In this document: positions 6,433 to 8,851 of the stretch, piece after piece
Layout: each line of letters begins with the position of its first letter
Position numbering within the stretch: the first letter of the stretch is position 1
The notes under the pieces: model-generated
Database searches by the model: none
What the model was told of the DNA's origin: nothing
Seen by the model: only the letters and a program-made list of their open reading frames with translations
DNA from: an uncultured Rhodopirellula sp.
Lineage (GTDB): Bacteria; Planctomycetota; Planctomycetia; Pirellulales; Pirellulaceae
Reading direction: 5' to 3'
Assembly (NCBI GenBank): GCA_913061385.1
Contig: CAJXTM010000094.1
Location: 1 to 8,851 of the forward strand
Length of the DNA: 8,851 bases
Made by a program: the position numbers and the translations under genes

Positions 6433-8802
6433 ATGGCCAAGCAAGCATCATCGCTAAACCACCGACTTGCGAGCTATTTTCATGATTGTTTGGCGGCCCA
6501 GACTGATTGGGCGGGTTCAGTCAACGTTTTTGGTCAGAAAGATGTCGCGATTCTGCCGTTGAGTGGTAGCGAGCAGCAGTTCCTGAATATTGATGGAAGT
6601 TTGTCCCTCAAGGATCAGGAAGCTGTTGAGTTTGGCAAACGGGCAGCGTTAATGAGAGGTGATTTTTCTCTCACGCTGGGGGCACTCTTTTTAGTGGGGC
6701 GATTACCGGCGCAGGAAACGGGAAAATACAAACAGTTGTGTGCGCCGATTCTTGAGGTTCCAATTGAAATAAGCGAGTCCGAGAGTGGTGGAATTGAGGT
6801 GCGTGTAAGCGAATCTGAGTTCACGGTGAACCACAGCTTGCTTGCAGAGATTTTGCAGGGGGAAGATGATGATCTGCAGGATCGTTTGGCAGACCTTTCC
6901 GAGCGAGTTCCTGATTTTCCTATTGACGACAACGAAATCGAAACCTTTTGGGAACGATTTCAAATGATCGCGCCGGAATTGCCGCTGCAGCATGAGCTGC
7001 CAGTGGCGCGCCGAAAGCAGTCAGAGCGGATCGATAAGAATGCAGGTGGTTCGCATAAGTCAGAGGCTGAGCGTGACTGCGAAACGGATTCGATTGACTT
7101 TTATCTGCCTCAGGCAGCGAAAGATGATTTCTTCAGGGTTCTGCCCGCAACAGCAATCGTGTTGGGGAAAAAGACTGGTCATGCAATGTCAGCTTTGAAT
7201 GAGTTGCGAATGATGCAAGACATGGATTTGAGCCAAACAGCGTTCGGGTGCGTTTTTGATCCTGCCACGGCGACACCGTGGGCGATTGAATCTCACGAAC
7301 GGAGCTATCCGGATGAAGTGCGGCCATTACCGCTTACACCAGCCCAGGCTGCGATCGTCGAAAGTGCGCGATCGGCGCCGTTGACCGTCGTTACGGGGCC
7401 TCCGGGTACTGGCAAGTCCTACACTATCGCCGCGATCATGCTCGATGCCATGCTCAACGGGCAGACAGTGCTGCTTGCATCGCAGATGGATAAGGCGGTG
7501 GAGGTGGTTGCGAGGAGTGTAGAAAGCCGAGCGGGGCCGTTGTCGCTTGCCCGGTCAGGAGGCCGGAAAACACAAAGAGAACTTGCCGCAAAAATTACGA
7601 AACTCACCGGACCCAAGAACAATCTTGGGTATTCGAGCCAGGGCACAGTCCAGGAGTGTGCCGAGTCGCACTTCGAGCTTACACGCCAAAGTCAGCATCT
7701 CGCGGACGGTTTTGGAAGCTCAATTCGAGCCGAAGAGCGTTGGAGTGAACTGCACGAAGATTGTAAGCGCAGTGAACCGCTGTTGCCATTTGAATCTCGA
7801 ATGCTAACAACCAAGCAGCTCAAGAAGGCAACCCGTGTTTTTGAGCGTTGTCAGAGAAACGTTAGGCCGGGAAAAAGCATCGTGAGGAAATGGTGGAGCC
7901 GGTGGGACCGCGCCCGCGTCGTAAAGATTCTGGAGTTGTCTGTTGGGGAAGAGGACGTTGAAGACAGTGATATTCAGTTGATGCTTGGGTTTTACAAACT
8001 GCAGCATGAGTTACAGGCGGTTGAACGACGTCTGAAGCACCCTTTTGTGGTGGATCTCGTTTGGGGCCAGATCCTTGAACTTAAACAGCAGAGTCACCAG
8101 TGTGCTTTGGATCTCTTGCGGATGATGCGGGAACGTCGGTTAAAAAAGTTGATCGACAACCAGCAGAATCGCACGAGCTTACGGAACTTGAGCAAGCTGT
8201 TGCGTCGTCGTGATCGGAAAATCAAATCCGACTTGAAGCGCGAAGTTGATCATCGTTTGCTAACGGATGCATTTCCCGGTTGGGCTTCGACCAATCGTGC
8301 GCTGTGTGAGGTGCTGCCAACTAGCCCCGCATTGTTTGATGTGGTTGTGATTGATGAGGCATCACAATGTGATTTGGCGCTAGCGAGTGTGGCTTTGATG
8401 CGTGGCAAACGAGCGGTGGTGGTGGGGGATCCGAATCAGCTGCGTCATGTGTGTTTTCTCAGCCGTACAAGGGAACAGGCGTACTGTGTAAAGAATGACA
8501 TGAATGAAGCCGAACAGCGAGGGTTTCACTTTCGGCGTAGTCTGTTTGATGTTGCGGCAGACGCCGTTGAGCAGCAACATTTCTATTTGCTGGATGAGCA
8601 CTTTCGCTCTCATCCCCACATCATCAACTTTTCCAACCGTAAGTTTTATGATGGTGATTTGAAGATCATGACAGGGCGTCCGGGAAACGCGGAGTCCGCG
8701 ATTGAATTGCGCGAAGTAAAAGGACATCGGGAAACGGATAGTAGCGTGAATGTTGCGGAGGTCAACGAAACTGTTCAACAGGTTGTTCGTTTTGTTGAGT
8801 CC
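6433..8802 (+). CDS. Large SF1 (Upf1-like) helicase/ATPase, C-terminus cut by contig end
   Basis: The 790 genuine codons encode a cytoplasmic superfamily 1 helicase-like ATPase; no signal peptide or membrane segment is seen. Numbered from the ATG at 6433, the N-terminal ~300 residues include APILEVPIEI (104-113) and TVNHSLLAEIL (131-141). These resemble the N-terminal region of large DUF4011-type bacterial helicases. The motor follows: Q-motif-like LTPAQAAIV (301-309), Walker A GPPGTGKS (322-329), a basic, helical insertion of about 300 residues, FPGWAST (614-620), Walker B VVVIDEASQCD (637-647) with Asp641-Glu642, motif III VVGDPNQL (663-670) and motif IV-like LDEHFRSHPHIINFS (720-734). Motifs V and VI and any C-terminal domain (nucleases are common in relatives) lie beyond the fragment. 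The frame continues from 8803 into adapter, adding a false LSLIHI and a stop at 8821-8823. The family uses ATP to move on or remodel nucleic acids. Its pathway (repair, RNA metabolism or defence) is unresolved. It is divergent from the sulfatase cluster, with no visible partner gene. Confidence 0.9.
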
Positions 8803-8851
8803 CTGTCTCTTATACACATCTGACGCTGCCGACGACTCCTTACGTGTAGAT
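8803..8851 (-). other. Illumina Nextera adapter (artefact, not genomic)
   Basis: This is the exact reverse complement of bases 1-48 plus one further P5 base: mosaic end 8803-8821, read-1 arm 8822-8835, index 8836-8843 and P5 tail 8844-8851. Both ends carry the same i5-side adapter and index rather than an i5/i7 pair. That fits a long tagmented molecule amplified with a single primer. The last genomic base is 8802. Confidence 0.99.

Noticed and set aside
8380..8817. Minus-strand frame of 145 codons beginning MYKRQ
   Set aside because: Its start lies inside the adapter and it runs antisense to the conserved helicase motor motifs.
1..8851. Composite transposon with 48-bp terminal inverted repeats
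   Set aside because: The repeats are synthetic Nextera adapter including an index and P5 primer sequence, and no transposase is present.

Overview
The window looks like a fragment of a Planctomycetota genome (Pirellulales/Rhodopirellula-like), probably sequenced from an environmental or metagenomic sample. The reasons are three different formylglycine-type sulfatases in a row, a secreted DUF1080 (3-keto-disaccharide hydrolase) protein and a secreted alpha/beta-hydrolase. This is the gene content these bacteria use on sulfated polysaccharides. Shine-Dalgarno sites are weak or absent and base composition is balanced. The taxonomic call is inference from gene content only.

The first 48 and last 49 bases are not genomic. 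They are an Illumina Nextera/Tn5 adapter (P5 tail, 8-nt index GTAAGGAG, read-1 adapter, 19-bp Tn5 mosaic end) in inverted orientation, with the same index at both ends. Real sequence runs from 49 to 8802. Both terminal genes are cut by library construction, and conceptual translations that run into the adapter gain a false LSLIHI tail.

Layout: 49-6039 holds five minus-strand genes. In transcription order (right to left) they are a DUF1080 protein (6039-5320), a secreted esterase-like alpha/beta-hydrolase (5162-4152), an arylsulfatase with a canonical CCPSR motif (3927-2242), a sulfatase with an unusual CSTFR motif (2171-618) and the N-terminal part of a third sulfatase with CSPSR (411-49, cut). 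Every one starts with an apparent signal peptide, so the products should act in the periplasm or outside the cell. A coherent inferred role is stepwise removal of sulfate and acyl groups from a sulfated glycan plus cleavage of glycosides. The gaps (about 70-225 bp) allow either one operon or several transcripts.

After a 393-bp divergent intergenic region, the plus strand carries a large cytoplasmic superfamily 1 (Upf1-like) helicase/ATPase (from 6433), cut at 8802 before its last helicase motifs. It has no obvious functional link to the sulfatase cluster. Large helicases of this type occur in DNA/RNA metabolism and in defence loci, but nothing in the window decides between these. No tRNA, rRNA, CRISPR array or genuine mobile element was seen.
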